A stretch of DNA of 64,000 bases, taken from the NCBI GenBank assembly GCA_003508835.1, contig PUFA01000313.1, positions 930,001 through 994,000 on the forward strand, read 5' to 3'. The DNA is from Eonycteris spelaea. Its lineage: Eukaryota > Chordata > Mammalia > Chiroptera > Pteropodidae. The notes beneath the pieces are model-generated. The model worked only from the letters and a program-made list of their open reading frames with translations, was not told the DNA's origin and searched no databases. Below are positions 23,791-35,889 of the stretch, one piece after another (within the stretch, counting starts at the first letter, position 1; every line of letters begins with the position of its first letter). The translations under genes and the position numbers were made by a program.

Positions 23791-23944
23791 CTGCATTTAT
23801 TATTCATATTTGTTATTTCTATTTTCTTTCTTACCTTTCTTTTTACAGAAGACACTTTAACATTTCTAGTAATGTGGCTTGTTGGTGATGAATTCCTTAA
23901 GCTTTTTTCCTGTCTGGGAAACTCTTTATTCACCTTCTATTTTA

Positions 23945-24760
23945 ATTGAAAGCCTTGCTGGGTAGAGTATTCATGGTTGTAGATTCTTGTTTTTTCATAA
24001 CTTTGAATATTTCTTGCCAGTCCCTTCTGGCCTGCAAGTTTCCATTGAAAAATCAGCAGACATTCTTATGGGGGTACCCTTGTAAGTAACTAGCTGCCTT
24101 TTCTTTGCTGCTTTAAGATTCTCTCTTTGGCATTTTAATTATGATGTGTCTTGGTGTGGGTCTGTTTGAATTCTTCTTGTTTGGAACTCTTTGTGCTTCT
24201 GAACTTGTATGTCTAATTCCTTTGCCAGGTTAGGGAAGTTTTTCTGTCATTATTTCTTCAATAGACTCTCAATCCCTTGCTCCTCTCTTCTCCTTCAGGT
24301 ACTCCTATGATCCAGATATTGTTATGCTTCATGTTCTCCCAGAGGTCTCTTAAATATCCTCATTTTTAAAAATTCTTTTTCTTTTTGTTGTTCTGATTGG
24401 GTGTATTTGCTACCTTGTCTTCCAGTTTCTGATTCAATCTGCTTCGTCCAATCTACTGTTTAATCCTTCTAGTGTATTTTTCATTTCAGTATTGTATTCC
24501 TCATTTCTGTCTGGTTTTTTTTATGGTTTCTACGTCCTTTTTTATGCTGTTAGGTTCTCATTGTGCTCATCCATTCTTCTATAACTTCATTGAGCATCCT
24601 TAAAACCATTATTTTGAACTCTGTCTCTGGTAGGTTGTTTACCTCCATTTCATTTAGCTTATTTTCTGGAGTTTTCTTCTGTTGTTTCATTTGTGGCACA
24701 TTTCTTTGTTTTCTCATTTTCTCATTTTATTAGTCTCTCTGTGTTCATTTCTATGTATCA
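23945..24760 (-). pseudogene. L1 ORF1 (RNA-binding protein), disabled
   Basis: On the minus strand the frame begins near the ATGAACACAGAGAGAC block (about 24740-24755). It ends in a C-terminal segment readable near 24018 that includes the 'ctggcaagaaatattcaaag' block, with a stop near 23945. ORF1p normally has a coiled coil, an RRM and a C-terminal domain and chaperones L1 RNA. No continuous frame survives. Confidence 0.75.
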
Positions 24761-25954
24761 GGAATATTTGTGTTGTCTCTCAGCATTGGCCAGATGGCCT
24801 AATGTGGAAGGTGTCCTGTGTGGCCCAGAGGCACACTCTCCTGATTCCTTTTGCTGGGGGTTCTGGACGTGATCTTTGTGTGTATTGCGTGTGATCTTCT
24901 GTTTTTGCCAGCCTTTATCATTGTTAGTAGATGGATGGATGGTATTAGTGCTCAGGCTGACTACTTGTGGAAATTGGCTGCACCCACAGGGTAAGGGTTG
25001 CTGTGTGGGGGCTGATCCCACTGAGTGTGATTTGGCTTAGCAGGCTTGCATACTTGTTGCAAACATAGTTTATGTGTATCACTAATGGGACTAGCCAGAA
25101 TTTCCTCTGTTGTGATCTGGTGCCAGCCTCCAGATGCTTTAGTTTTGTGGCCCCTTTGCAGAGTATCTCCTGTAGGCCGATGGTTTTGATTGCTCAGGGC
25201 TACCTGATGGGAACTATTAAGCGATCCACAGATGGTTGTTGCCTGTGCTAGATCTATAGGAAAGTGGAAGAGACAGAGCTGTAGGCAGCGGTCGGTTATC
25301 CATCCCTGGCCTAGGGCAGTTTAGCAGAGGGACCAGTGCTGCTCCAGGCCTGACACTGCCTATTAGATGCCTGTAAGTCTCTGAAACTGTAAGAGCCTCT
25401 GGGTGATACATGTGTTGGGTGGCACAGGGACCCTGGGATCTCCTGGGTCTAGTGAAATAAATTTCCCTGCCACTGCAGTGTCAGTTTACACGCCAGCACT
25501 GTTTCCGCTGTTTCCGTAGCTACTATATAAATTTCCAATCAATATAAGGTCCTGTCCTCCTTGGGACTGAATGCACCACCCCAGGGCAGGAGCAGCTGCC
25601 TATCACTGTGCAAGGGACTTTGTGTATTGGATGGGGCAGGAGCTCAGGGAGTCAAGGGCCGTCAGGCCAAATACAGACCCTTGGCGATCCCTCAAGAGAT
25701 ATTACAGCTTGTCCAGGCAGCAAGTGGGTCTGCCCACAACTATTTTCCCCAAATGTGCTCACTGTATTAGCCAAGGTCTGTTGCCTGGGCAGACTGCACA
25801 ACCTAGAGCCAAGCAGGGCACAAGAGGCTGCTTGTCAATGGGCTGCAGCACTTTGTGGCTTGGGTGAAGCAGGATCTCAGGGAGACAAGGGCCATCAGGC
25901 AAATTCAGCATCAATTTTAGTGCAACTTTTGTGTTGGGGGGTTCCCGCTGTAAT

Positions 25955-26615
25955 CACAGTGTTACAGTAATCTGAGTGGCAAACATAATATGATTTCATG
26001 TATGTGTGTGTGTGTGTGATATAAGAATTTAAAAGTTGTATTTCTCCCTGTTGCTACTGTTGCAGTGGTCTGTGTGTGGTAACCCAGAATCATGCAAACC
26101 CCCCAAAAATGTTTTAGCTACCTGAAGTGTGTAAAGATAAACATACACCTGTGCAGCTGGCTGATAAGACACTAAAGACATCATCATAGAGTATAAAACA
26201 AAAAGACTCTAATGCAGACTTAGAGAGTGTGGTCCTTATCCTCCGGGACTACGTCCCTCCTCTCTTGGTTCCTGACTGCTCTGCTTTGAAGAAGAGGCCT
26301 CCACTGATCGACCATTGCAGATCGACAGCATCTGAGCCAGCATCGACGGTCACTGCTTAATACGTGTCTTGCCTCCGCCAGCACCGCGGGTGGTCTGCTA
26401 GGACTGAAATCCATCAGGATCTGGTATGATTAAACTTGTGTGATGCTCTGGCAACTATTTGTGTTTGCGTCATCCTTGCTTAGTTGGTTACTCGCTGGGC
26501 TCGTTATATATAGGTATCTAGACGAAGTGCTCTCCGACGCTCGTTCTGGCTTGGCCTTAGGGAGCGAGTTGAGCCACCTATGCACACGTCCACCACAGAG
26601 AAGTTGGGCACACAG
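25955..26615 (+). mobile_element. Solo ERV LTR (651 bp) in the L1 5' UTR
   Basis: The LTR runs from TGTTACAG at 25960 to GTTGGGCA at 26610 and is flanked by the 5-bp direct repeat CACAG (25955-25959 and 26611-26615). Removing it rejoins the L1 5' UTR so that it aligns with the neighbouring module near 26945-26960 ('cccagatcacagcaagatta' against 'cacagatcacagtgagacca'). On the forward strand it holds a (TG)n run near 26000, a GTATAAAAC TATA box at about 26190 and an ATTAAA polyadenylation-like signal near 26428. No internal region or second LTR is present, as expected after LTR-LTR recombination. The ERV class is not resolved. Confidence 0.8.
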
Positions 26616-26744
26616 ATCACAGTGAGACCAGCTGCCATCTGGGCGGTCCCACAGACCCCTGTAATCCCCCCACTCTAATTTGCAAGCGACTTCCACGCAG
26701 TGCCTGCCCACTAGCCAAAGTTTGTTGCCTGTGTGGATAGGGAG

Positions 26745-26788
26745 ATCGGGGGTGGGGTGTAGGGGAGGGGGTGGGGTGTAGGGGAGAG
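26745..26788 (+). other. G-rich tandem duplication, G-quadruplex motif
   Basis: The unit GGGGTGGGGTGTAGGGGA occurs twice in tandem, giving at least six runs of four or more G. It easily satisfies the four-run G-quadruplex pattern. It lies within the L1 5' UTR, antisense to L1 transcription. Confidence 0.8.
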
Positions 26789-27803
26789 GCAGTGCAGTCA
26801 GTGGTGGTTCACTGTCAGTGGGCCTCCTGTGGCAATTTGTGGGTAGGGTGGGGCAGGGTCTGAAGGAGACAATGGCTATCATCAGATCAATACAGCCTCA
26901 GTATTGCTGCAACTTTGATAACTATTCATGTGTTCTCATAAAAGTCCCAGATCACAGCAAGATTAGCTGCTGTGACAGGCCCACAGATCCCCAAGATCAG
27001 CCCAAGTTCATGTTGGCAGCAGTGATCTGCCTGAAACTGTTTCTGAAATACGGTGCTCACAGTGTTGCTGCCTGCTGTGAATGTTTGGCCCTGAAGCTGC
27101 GGCAGGATCCAGAAACAATAGGCCTGGGCCATCTGCAGGTAGGGTGGGGCGGGCGGATCCCTCAGGCCAGCGCTTCCTAATGGCCCTGTGGAGGGGTCTG
27201 CACAGTCAAGCTGGTGCAGTCTGCAGATTACCCCGTAGGGGGCTGGACTAAGGCACCATGGTGGCTGCCGGTTCAGCCCTGGTTCTGGTGCCAGGTATGC
27301 AGACTTTCTCAGTATGGATCCCGGGAGCCTCTGACCTCCGCTCTTGTCCAGGGTGAGTGTCCGCAGGTTTGAGGCCCTGTACACGGGTCCTTCAAAGGCG
27401 CAGCTAGGGGTTCAGTCCCCTTCCGTCTCCCCAGATGGCTGGAATCCTCTCTGGTTTCTACAGTCAGAGTTATTGGAATCTCCTCTACCCTGGGCTAGGG
27501 AATCCCAGAATGAGGCCAGGACACCCCTCTCCTTCAGGGGAGCCTCTGCAGCGTTGCTCTCCCTCCCAGAGATCCTCCTCCACCCGAGGGTGCAGGTCCA
27601 GCCTGATTCGCGACTTTTTCCCTCCCACTAGCTTCGATGTGGCTCCTTTATATTATCAGACATAGATGTTTCCATCAGCTGGACTTCAGGTGATCTTCAT
27701 GTTGATTATTTTATAATTTGGTTGTAATTTCAATTCGGACCTGGGAGGAGGCAACCCTGCTTTTACCTAGTACACCTTCTTCCTGAGCCCCAACAGTATA
27801 CTA

Positions 27804-30180
27804 CCGATGCCTTTTATTGAATACACTATCTTTACATCATTGTAGAATCTTGCCTCCTTTCTTACAGATTAATTGACCATATAGGTGTGGATTTATTTCT
27901 CGGCTCTCTATTCTGTTTCATTGATCAACATGTCTGTTTTTATGTCGGTACCACGCTGTTTTGATTACCATAGCCTTGTAGTATGATTTGATATAAGTAG
28001 TATGATACCTCCCGCTTTGTTCTTTCTCAAGATTGCTTTGGCTATTTGGGGTCTTTTACAGTTCCATATAAATTTTAGGATTATTTTTTCCAGTTCTGTG
28101 AAAAATGCCATTATTATTTTGATAAGGTCTGCATTTAATCTATGACTACTTTGGGTTGCATGCACATTTTAATGAATGTTAATTCTTCCTATCCATGAGC
28201 ACGATGTGTACTTCAATTTATGTCTTCTTCAGTTTCTTTCTTCAGTGTCTTATAATTTTCCAACTACAGGTCTTTTCCTCCTTGGTTATTTTTATGAGTA
28301 GGTATTTATGTTTTTGAGGCAATTGAAAATGGGATTGTTTTCTTTCTCTTTCTTATAGTTCATTATTGGTGTATAAAAATTTAACTGATTTCTGAATATT
28401 AGTTTTGTATCCTGCTACTTTACTGAATTTATTAATCAGTGCTAATAGTTTTTTAGTGCAATCTTTAGGGCTCTCTCTATATAACATTGTCGTTAGCAAA
28501 TAATTACAGTTTTACTTCTTTTTTTTCTGATTTGGATGACTTTTCTTTCTTTTATTGGTCTGGTTGCTGAGGCTAGGGCTTCCAGTACTATAATGAGCAA
28601 AAGTGTGTGAAAGTGGGCATCCTTTTCTCATTCGTGATCTTAAGGAAAACACTTTATCTTTCTCCTGTTGAGTATGATGCTAACTGTGTGTTTCTCATAT
28701 ATGTTATATATGGCTTTTATTATGTTGAGGTATGTTCCCTCTAGTACCACTTTACTGGGAATTTTTATATAAATAGATGCTGGATTTGTCAAATGCTTTC
28801 TTGTATCTATTGATATGATCAAGTGATATTTCTTTCATTTTGTTTTATGTGGTGTATGACATTACTCGATTTGTGGATATCGAACCAATGTTGCATCTTA
28901 GGAATAAGTCCCACTTGATCATTTTAATGGAGTATGATCTTTTTAATGTGCTGCTGAATTTTTTTTGGCAAGTTTTGCATCTGTGCTCATCAAGGATTTG
29001 GGCCTATATTTTCTTCTTTTGTAGTGTCTGCTTCTGGCTTTGGAGTCAGGGTAATGCTAGCCTCATAAAATGAACTTGGGACCCTTCCCTCTTGAATTTT
29101 TTGGAATAGTTTGAGAAGAAGAGGTGTTAATTCTTCTTTGAATGTTTAGAAAAATTTATTTGTGAAGGCTTTGGTCCAAGGCTTTTGCTGGAAGTTTTTG
29201 ATTATTGATTTAATTTTGTTCGTTATTGGTCTGTTCAGATTTCTGATTCTTCTTGATTCAATGTTGGAAATTGTATGTTTCTAGGAATTTATCCATTTCT
29301 TCCAGATTGTTTAATCTGTTGGCACATAATGTTTGTAATATCTTTTATAAAATCCTTTGTATGTCTGTGGTGTCCATTGTCACTTTCATTTCTGATTTTA
29401 TTTATTTGGGTCTTGTCTTTTATTTCTTGATGACTCTGGTTAAAGGTTTATGAATTTTGTTGATCTTTTCAAAGAACTGGTCTTGGTTTCATTAATCTTT
29501 TGTATTACTTTTTTAGACTATTTTTTTTTATTTCCTCTCTGATCTTTATTATTTTGTTCCTTCTCACTTTGGGCTTTGGTTGCTATTGTTTTTAGTTCCT
29601 TTAGATGTAGAGTTGGTGTTATTTGAGGTTTTTCTTGTTTCATGAGGTAGGCTATATTGCTATGAATTTCCCTCTTAAAACTGTTTTCACTGAGTCCTGT
29701 AGATTTTGGGTTGTTGTGTTTTCATTTTCATTCGTCTCAAGGTATATTTTGATTTCTTTCCTGAGTCTGTGCATGGGCCGATTAGATTGCACCTGGGTTT
29801 CCAGCAGTCTTCTGTCGGACGCAGATGGACAGAATCCCCACTGATTTTAACACTTAGATGTTGTGGGGGCTCCTTTCCTGGCACTGGTACTCTGGGCTGG
29901 GGAGCCAGTGTGGGGCAGGACCCCTTTCTCCTTGGGGAACCTCTGTGGCTGAGACATCCCTCCCAGTTCTCAACTGCCACATATGGGTGTGAAGTTAGCC
30001 TGTTTCGCATCTCATACTAAAATAGATGTGACTTCTTTATATCCTTAGTTATAGGATTTCCATTCAGCCAGTCTTCAGATGATTCTCCCGGTTAGTTTTT
30101 CTACACTCTCATTGTAGTTTTGATGTCATTATGAGAGGAGGCAAGCACAACATTTACCTACTCTACCATCTTGACCAGAA
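27804..30180 (-). mobile_element. L1 layer 2, right (5') part, internally deleted
   Basis: The element resumes after the second CCGATGCCTTTTATT. Reverse-strand ORF2 continues to about 29755, and the text then switches directly to L1 5' UTR-like sequence (29757-30180). It ends with 'tttacctactctaccatctt', the reverse complement of an L1 5' end. The N-terminal part of ORF2, all of ORF1 and part of the 5' UTR are missing compared with layer 3. Confidence 0.85.
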
Positions 30181-30184
30181 CTCT

Positions 30185-30700
30185 TATTCCTTTACTATTT
30201 TCGAGTTAGTATTCCATGGTATATACGAAATGTATTACAGTCTGCTTATTACAGTTTGTTTAATCATTCTATCCATTGAAGGACATCTAATCTGTTTCTA
30301 GTGTGGGGGCTATTAAAAATAAAGCTGCTATAACCATTCACATACAAGATTTTATGTGTTGAAAATTTAATTTATCTGGAATAGATACCCAAGAGTATAA
30401 TTGCTGAGTAGTATGTTAGTTGCATGATTAGTTTTAAGAAAAGGAAATGCCAAACTGTTTTTAGCATGACTTTATCATTTCACATTTCCACTAACAATTC
30501 AAAGTACTCCAGTTTCTCCACATCTTCACTAGTATTTGGTTTCATCACTATTTTTTATTTTAGCCTTTCTGAGAGACGTGTAGTGTATCTTATTATGGTC
30601 TTAATTTGCATTTCCCTGATAGTTAATGATGTTAAACATATTTTATGTGCTTATTTGACAGCCATATGTTCTCAGAACTTTATTTTTGTCTTCTGCCTGA
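30185..30700 (-). mobile_element. L1 layer 1 (oldest host), right part
   Basis: Reverse-strand L1 resumes with 'gagttagtattccatggtat', 'ttaaaaataaagctgctata' and 'ttaatttgcatttccctgat'. This is the continuation of the left part that stops at 18545. About 25 bp of expected L1 sequence is missing at the junction, and no clean target duplication is visible. Confidence 0.7.
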
Positions 30701-30704
30701 TAAT

Positions 30705-32780
30705 GGCTTAGAGCAAGAATATTGACAATATATGTATCAAATTTGAAAATGACACAAGGATTAGAAGATTTGTTTGATAACAGAATCTCTATATAATAAG
30801 GATTTCAACAGGCTAAACTCTGGACCACTAGGATAGCTCTAATCAAAGACAGAAAAGTTTACTAAAAAAAAAAAAAAGGCATTCTAATTGGTGTCCCAAA
30901 CCTAATATCTTGTGAATAGGATTGGGAGACATTTAGCTTAATAGTAGTATGAAAAAAGTCAACCTAGAGATTTCAATTGACAGTAAATATAGTCTGAGCC
31001 AAGGGTGTGTGGAAAGGCTGCCAAAAGCTACTGGTACCTTTGACTAAATTCTATGGAACTATAGTATCTAATAAGAGGTGGCATTCTCCTTCTGTTTTGT
31101 TTTAATAATACTACATTTTAAGAACTATTTCTAGTTGTGGGCCTTATACTTCAAGAAAAACACAGGCATATTAAATAGTAACTAGAGGAAAGAAAGAAAC
31201 CAAGGTGATGATGGGACTTGAAAATGTGTAATAGTACAAATGATGGAAGGAACTGAATCAAGCAAGGTCCTGATGAGAAAATAAATTATATACTCAAATA
31301 GGGTAATGCAGAGAAGTTTTAAAGCATTGATTAAGAAGGCATGAGAGAGGATAGGGAAACCACAGGAAATAGTGGCACAACCTGGAGCTGGAAACAGGAG
31401 GGAAAGTGTTACAAACCCTAGATGGAGTGGAGAAAGAAGATAGTTAGTAGGACTTGGAGAATGAGAGAAGTATATGAAAAGAACTGTCAGGAAAAAAAGC
31501 ATGATAATCCAGGTAAAGAGATGAAACAATACTACAAAAACCGTGAAAGGGAGAGCCAGTGGAATAAGAACTCTGACTTCATTCCCCTCCTTCCTTCCAG
31601 TCATCAGCAGGGCCTTCTCATTGATAGAAAATAAACAAAAAAATCAGAGGACAAGAGAGCCCATTAATATAGTCTATGGCTCACACAGGTCAGAGATAGG
31701 GCAGGATGGAGAAAAGTGGAAAACAGATCTGGTTATACTCATAACATTCAACTTAGAGAAACCAACATCTTAGTAGTGATCACAATCTTTTTTCAGCTCT
31801 CCAGTGTGGGGTCATGTGGAAGCATTTGGTCTTGGACTTTCTGAGTGTCATAACTCTGATTGGTAGTATCACAATCAGGAACTTAGGAGGAAGTGGCACA
31901 AACCCATCGGCAACTGATCCGGATGAGTTCACCCTGGAAAGCTGTTTACAAAATATTCAATTGTAATTCGAGGACATTTTGCTCTTTTCTGTGGGTATGA
32001 AATTCTCACCATATCACTTTTTTTCATCAAAATGTCCAACATATGAAACTATATTTCCCTGGCAGAAAGCAGAAAATTGTTTTTTTTTAAGCTTGATATC
32101 ACTTGAAAAAGAGTTACTAAATGTAGAACCTGAACAGTGGCAAGGATGTGAGGTGGCATCACCACTCATTTCGTGTAGGTCAGACTCCATTTTGTTTACT
32201 GTGCATTAGCAGGACTTCCCAATGAACCTAAAACACAATAGGCAACCATTAAACATGTGCTGAATTATGGGCACAGGCATGGGAAGTGAGGCGTAGCAGG
32301 GTAATGAAGAAAAAAGACTTCAATAGTGACTCGTGTTAAATGTGGTCCTAGCCCCAGCCCTGGCTAGAACTAAATATGTGATCTTCAGTTAATATTTATA
32401 TTACATGCCCTTGAAGGTGATTTCCAGATATCTAATTTTTTGAATCTAGATTTAGTCATTAAATTTAGGTCTTCAGCTCCTACTATGTACCATATTGATT
32501 TGGGTTCATAATGATCCAAGATATCTAAGATAATGGATTTAGTCTCTAGCTGAGGTTTCAAAAGGACACAGAACAGAGGCTGATCTCTACCTGAAGAAAG
32601 AGTCTATACATAGACAGCAGATAAAATTATTTAATTTATATAATTATTTTTTATAATAAACCAGCTTAATATTTAAAAGACCTCAAACAATTATTTTAGT
32701 AAACTACAAACCAATGCACGTTTAAACTAAGAATAACACCTTTGAGTTGAAATGTTTGCACTAACAGTGTAACACTAATA
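30705..32780. other. Mostly unique sequence
   Basis: No coding gene is supported. The 140-codon reverse frame at 31182-31604 is a hydrophobic translation of A/G-rich DNA with no domain. A weak MIR-like patch occurs near 32330-32420. A13 run near 30864. Confidence 0.5.
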
Positions 32781-32789
32781 TTAAAATGC

Positions 32790-33015
32790 AATATCTAACA
32801 TTTTCAAATAATTATGTCTATATGCTAGCATTTGCCTAGCACTTATTAAATATCAAGCACTTCTCATGCATTATAATTTAACCCTCACAACCAACTTATG
32901 AGCCTAGTACTTTTGCTATCACTATCCTTAGGGAATGAGAAATAGAAGCCACATGGTAAGTGGTGAAGTAGGAATTCAAACTCAAGCAGTCTTAAGAGTC
33001 TGAACTTTTATCCAC
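32790..33015 (-). mobile_element. MIR SINE, nearly full length
   Basis: The reverse-complement MIR reads in order: 'tgcctagcacttattaaata', 'taatttaaccctcacaacca', 'aagccacatggtaagtggtg', 'ggaattcaaactcaagcagt'. Confidence 0.85.
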
Positions 33016-33029
33016 TTGTTGTAAATGTT

Positions 33030-33480
33030 ATTATCACTCGACTTTTCATTAGAGAGATAAGAGCAATATGCATATTTTCTGTAATGTAAATTCAAAGATA
33101 TTTGATTCATACTTATTTAGTTTTAGAGACTGTATTATAGCATTTTCCCTTGTATGGCACTGACACCTAAACATAGTTGATTTCATACACTTCAGATATT
33201 TTAGAGAAATATACTATATGCATTTGGAAAATTCTTTTACAGAATGCAGCAGCTGTGTTAATTGAGAACAACTACCATGAACCAATGGAAATGGCCTTCT
33301 ACTAGTTAACATTAGATCTGTCAACTAACAATGTGCACTGGATGGATGTGTGGCATGCTCTCTAATTGATGACATCCTACGTGGTGCTTAATTTATCACA
33401 GTTGAACTGTCTTCCAGTCTCTGTTCTCTCTCATGTGGGATTAATGTCCTCTTGATTGTTGCTCTGAAAAGGGATTTTTC
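33030..33480. other. Conserved-looking non-coding block
   Basis: A repeat-free stretch with mixed composition, homeodomain-like TTAATTGA/TAATTGATG cores and an octamer-like ATATGCATATTT near 33066. It has no coding frame. Conservation is only inferred from its texture; it may be a distal enhancer or simply unique DNA. Unique sequence continues to about 34200. Confidence 0.25.
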
Positions 33481-34204
33481 TTTTAAGAGATTTCATACTT
33501 TCCCTGTGCACTTTGAAAGTTTGGAGTTTTGTAGGACCCACATTCAGTAGGCCTTTGCTTTATATTATATTGTTTCCTTTTGCTTTTCACAATCCTAATA
33601 ACCAGCTAGCACAAGGAAAACAAACAGTAAATTTAGTCAGCATTCTTAACATTTGAACTACTAGTATTAAATTAAATATTCTTAATTATAGCAACAATAA
33701 TCATAGTAAATTTTTATTGTCTATTTTTAATGACCTATGGTAACATTTTAGAGCCCAAATGTATTATCTTTATGCAAATTTAGTAGAATAAACAAGGGAG
33801 GCTAATTAGACACAGAGGAGGCTATCTAGCCTTTGGCTCTCAGACCCATACAGAAGAAAGGATGCTGAAAAATCATAGAAACTTTTCTTCTTTAAGTTTT
33901 TTTTTGTCCCACAATATTCCCGAGTAATCAGAAATAATTTTTGCATAGTATATTACATATAGTATAGTACAGTTTTTATCAACTATTGGTATTCCAGGGA
34001 TGGTTAGAAGGTTCTTTCTTGCATGTCAATTTTTCAAAAAAGAGTTAAAGTTGTCTGGGATCTTATTAAAAATTATTGTGGGCAAAGGACATTGAGGGAA
34101 TTATAACCAAGGGAATCAGGGGCACTATGCCTATGGCTAGAGAGGGGAGCTAATTCCCCTTAGTCAATTTCCGGGCATAATAAAAAAAATATTTAAAAAA
34201 TAAT

Positions 34205-34690
34205 TTAAAAATATTTTATTTTTCAATTATAGTTGCCATGCAACATTTTATTAGTTTCATGTTACAACATAGTGATTATACATTTATGTAACTTACAAAG
34301 TGATCACACCTGATAAGTCTAGTATCCACCTGATACCATACATAGTTTACAATATTATTGACTATATTCCTTGTGCTGTACTTTATATCCCTGTAACTAT
34401 TTGTATAACTACCAATTCACCTTTTTCACTCATTCCCCAACTTTTATCCTATCTGGTGACCATAAGTCTGTTCTCTGTATCTATGAATTTGTTTCTTTTT
34501 TGCTTATTTGTTTATTTCATTTTTAGATTCCACATAGGGGCGAGATCATATGGTATATGTCTCTGTCTGACTTATTTCACTTAAATAATACCCTTCAGGT
34601 CCTTCCATGTCATTGCAAATGGTAAGATTTTATTTTTTGTGGCTCAGTAATTTCATTGTACACATGTACCATATACTAACTGAGTTACCC
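34205..34690 (-). mobile_element. L1 3' end fragment
   Basis: The reverse strand reads L1 3' UTR ('ttacaacatagtgattatac', 'gtgctgtactttatatccct', 'ctatctggtgaccataagtc'). The 94-codon frame at 34300-34584 is its antisense shadow. Confidence 0.88.
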
Positions 34691-35840
34691 ATCCACAAAA
34701 GCAAAAAGAGAGAAAAATTACCATAAAATATGCATTCCTCCTCCAGGTAGGAAATCCTAAACTGTAGTTGACAACTTATTGGAAGCTCAGGGTGAACAAG
34801 TATGAGAGTAAAAGACTCCAGCCATGCATAGTCCTGAGGGGAGCTCTCTTTTGTGAATTTTACCTCTGGGAGTCCTACCAGGTTCTCACAGAGAAAAGGG
34901 AGAAAAATCCCCTGCTTTAGGCAGGGAAGGGGGAAAGTAGCTATTTTGAAACATGCCCTGAGCATTCTGTTCTTAATAAGGCTGCCCTCAAAATAAATTA
35001 TTGTACATAAATCTAACATACTGGATTTTTTTGAGGGCCTAATTGACCTGAGAGATGGGAAATATCCATTTCCATTCCCCTCCAGCCTTCTTGTCTCCCC
35101 TGAAGGGTGTGGGACTGAGAAACACTTGTAAAGGTCGTAGCCTAGGCTATAGGTTTATGAAAAGACTTTAGAATACTTGTCCTCCCTCTCCTACTCCCTA
35201 TATCACTAAAAGGTCAATTTAACACAGTTCTTTTTATTCCATATGTCATGTTTAGCTTTCAACAAAGAGTTACAAGGCATACTAAAGGGAAATTAAAAAA
35301 TAAAACACAGTTTGAAGAGACAGAGAACATTAGAATCAGCCTCATATATGGCAGCAATGCTGGAATTATCAGACCAAGAAACAAAAATAACTATGATTAA
35401 TATGCTAAGAGCTCTTAGTGGAAAATAGACAACATTAAAGAACAGATGGATAATATAATCAGGGAGACGAATTCTAAGAAAGAAATTTTAAAAAGTGCTA
35501 AAAATCAAAACACAATAACAAATGAAGGATGACTTTGATGGGCTCATTAGTAGACTGGACATGGCTGAGGAAAGATCAGTGAGCTTGAGGATATGTCGAT
35601 AGAAACTTCAAAATGTGAAAAGAAAAAGAAATGCAAAAACACTGAATAGAATATTCAAGAACTGTGGGGAACTACAAAAGATATACTCTATGAATGATGG
35701 GAATACCAGAAATTGAAGAAAGAGAAAGAAGCAAGAAACATTTGAAGCAATAATAATTGAGAACTTTCCTGAATTAATATCAGACACATCCAACCACAGA
35801 TCCAGGAAACTCAAAGAACACCAAAGAGGACAAAAGCCAA

Positions 35841-35844
35841 ATAA

Positions 35845-35886
<42 letters not shown>

Positions 35887-35889
35887 GAT
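35841..35889. repeat. (GATA)n microsatellite
   Basis: About ten tandem ATAG units inside the HAL1-like element. The reverse frame crossing it gives a Tyr-Leu-Ser-Ile repeat and is spurious. Confidence 0.95.

Larger units (their letters stand above)
19719..27803 (-). mobile_element. L1 layer 3, near full length, inserted in layer 2
   Basis: The element spans 8.1 kb and is flanked by the perfect 15-bp duplication CCGATGCCTTTTATT. Its 3' tail is the T-rich start at 19719-19760, and its 5' end is at 27803, next to a 'tttacctagtacaccttctt' block that is the reverse complement of a typical L1 start. From right to left it has a 5' UTR of about 3 kb (24750-27803, including a 651-bp solo LTR), ORF1, ORF2 and a 3' UTR. 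Without the LTR it is about 7.4 kb. All reading frames are broken, so it can no longer move. Confidence 0.93.
24760..27803 (-). promoter_or_regulatory. L1 5' UTR with repeated modules
   Basis: This is the GC-richer, non-coding 5' region of layer 3. A related module can be seen three times, at about 25600-25700, 25790-25950 and 26700-26900. Each has a 'gcctg..gcagac/ggatag' part, then 'ggggcaggagctcagggag', 'caagggccgtcaggc' or close variants, then an 'aatacagcctcagtattgct'-like part. Several 60-150 codon frames on both strands here are chance frames in CpG-rich DNA. Confidence 0.65.

Noticed and set aside
26430..27384. Overlapping 120-152 codon frames on both strands
   Set aside because: They fall in the CpG-rich L1 5' UTR and partly in the solo LTR. 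Neither is coding.
31182..31604. 140-codon hydrophobic reverse frame
   Set aside because: It is the complement of A/G-rich non-coding DNA. Its apparent membrane segments come from T-rich codons, and no family or promoter is recognisable.
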